Under the pieces are notes generated by a model. The model did not search any database, was not told where the DNA came from, and saw only the letters and a program-made list of their open reading frames with translations. Positions 63,655-64,000 of a stretch of 64,000 nt of DNA are shown here, piece after piece. Source of the DNA: Ferruginivarius sediminum. Lineage in GTDB: Bacteria > Pseudomonadota > Alphaproteobacteria > Kiloniellales > Rhodovibrionaceae. Location of the stretch: NCBI RefSeq assembly GCF_003344765.1, contig NZ_QPMH01000007.1, forward strand, positions 1 to 64,000, in the 5' to 3' direction. Both the position numbers and the translations under genes were made by a program. Numbering within the stretch: the first letter of the stretch is position 1; the number at the start of each line of letters is the position of its first letter.

Positions 63655-64000
63655 ACATCCCTCCGCCGGAACGCCAGCATCGCAAGACCCAACGGCACGA
63701 CCGCCCAAGCCAGCAGAACGGCGGCCAGCACGCCACGCGTTGGCGCAGCCCCTCCGGCCGCGCCCGCCATGCCGGCGATCATGCTGGCGGACTCGCTGCC
63801 GACCAGATTGAACATCCGGAAAGCGTCGGCTGGATTCAGCATCAGCAGCAGGCTGAAAGCCTGCTGGGAGATCACACCCTCGGCCCCGACAAGGACGCCC
63901 AGAAGCGCCAGGTCGTAGACCACCACCATCACCAGCCAGATGCCGAGCGCCACGCCCGCCGCGGTCGCGCGTTCGCGCACCAGCGTGCTTGCCAGATAGC
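63651..64000 (-). CDS. nosY: NosY ABC transporter permease (partial)
   Basis: The frame is open to the right end of the window, so only the C-terminal part is seen. It has four or so membrane helices (AAGVALGIWLVMVVVYDLAL, LAAVLLAWAVVPLGLAMLAF) and ends FRRRDV, as in NosY of the NosDFY transporter needed for NosZ maturation. The stop overlaps the nosL start by four bases. The start is outside the window. Confidence 0.85.
   Translation of the reverse strand, partial: YLASTLVRERATAAGVALGIWLVMVVVYDLALLGVLVGAEGVISQQAFSLLLMLNPADAFRMFNLVGSESASMIAGMAGAAGGAAPTRGVLAAVLLAWAVVPLGLAMLAFRRRDV

Noticed and set aside
1..64000. CRISPR arrays or transposase/insertion sequences
   Set aside because: No repeat-spacer pattern with regular 25-40 base repeats and no transposase-like protein was seen; the only mobile element is the integrase-bearing one at the left.

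Overview
The window is a high-GC chromosomal segment of an alphaproteobacterium. The evidence is the gene order rlpA-dacA-tmk-holB-metG-tatD, the family-level resemblance of most proteins, and GTG/TTG starts with short overlapping operons. A Rhodospirillales-like lineage is my inference; the genus cannot be named from the sequence alone.

Layout. 1-4530: right end of an integrated element with a tyrosine integrase, AlpA-like regulator, RepA-like ATPase and small genes, bounded by a 3' fragment of tRNA-Lys. 5010-9243: scattered type II secretion genes (gspK convergent with gspO-gspD). 9455-13785: oligopeptidase B and several small envelope proteins. 14021-15855: two tRNA-Leu genes, then a type III polyketide synthase with its methyltransferase partner. 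16081-27915: a tandem DUF502 protein, DsbA-family protein, an acyl-CoA operon (ligase, SDR, dehydrogenase, APH-like kinase, DUF6285), CBS protein, MFS, rhomboid and a UbiH-type hydroxylase. 28090-37741: tRNA-Ser and a conserved housekeeping block for cell wall, replication and translation.

37742 onward has an accessory character. It opens with an AT-rich gap and a damaged tail-to-tail gene pair. It then carries a transport/membrane group, a DUF5676-DUF3141-beta-propeller operon interrupted by an in-frame TGA, an SDR, and an OmpR-type two-component system. Next comes a large copper block: a cupredoxin, multicopper oxidase CopA, CopB, DUF411, a Met-rich repeat protein, DUF302, a P-type ATPase, cytochrome c, CueR and Rieske protein. 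The right edge has a PCu(A)C chaperone and the 3' end of a nos operon (nosY-nosL-nosX), so copper handling sits beside the copper enzyme nitrous oxide reductase.

The most interesting signal is a shared operator-like sequence, GTAAC-N5-GTAAC, found at three intergenic places in the accessory region (45240, 49013, 59341). It is next to the two-component genes and in front of three separate gene groups. This predicts one regulon that joins the DUF3141 operon, the copper resistance operon and a small SHOCT/YHS gene group.
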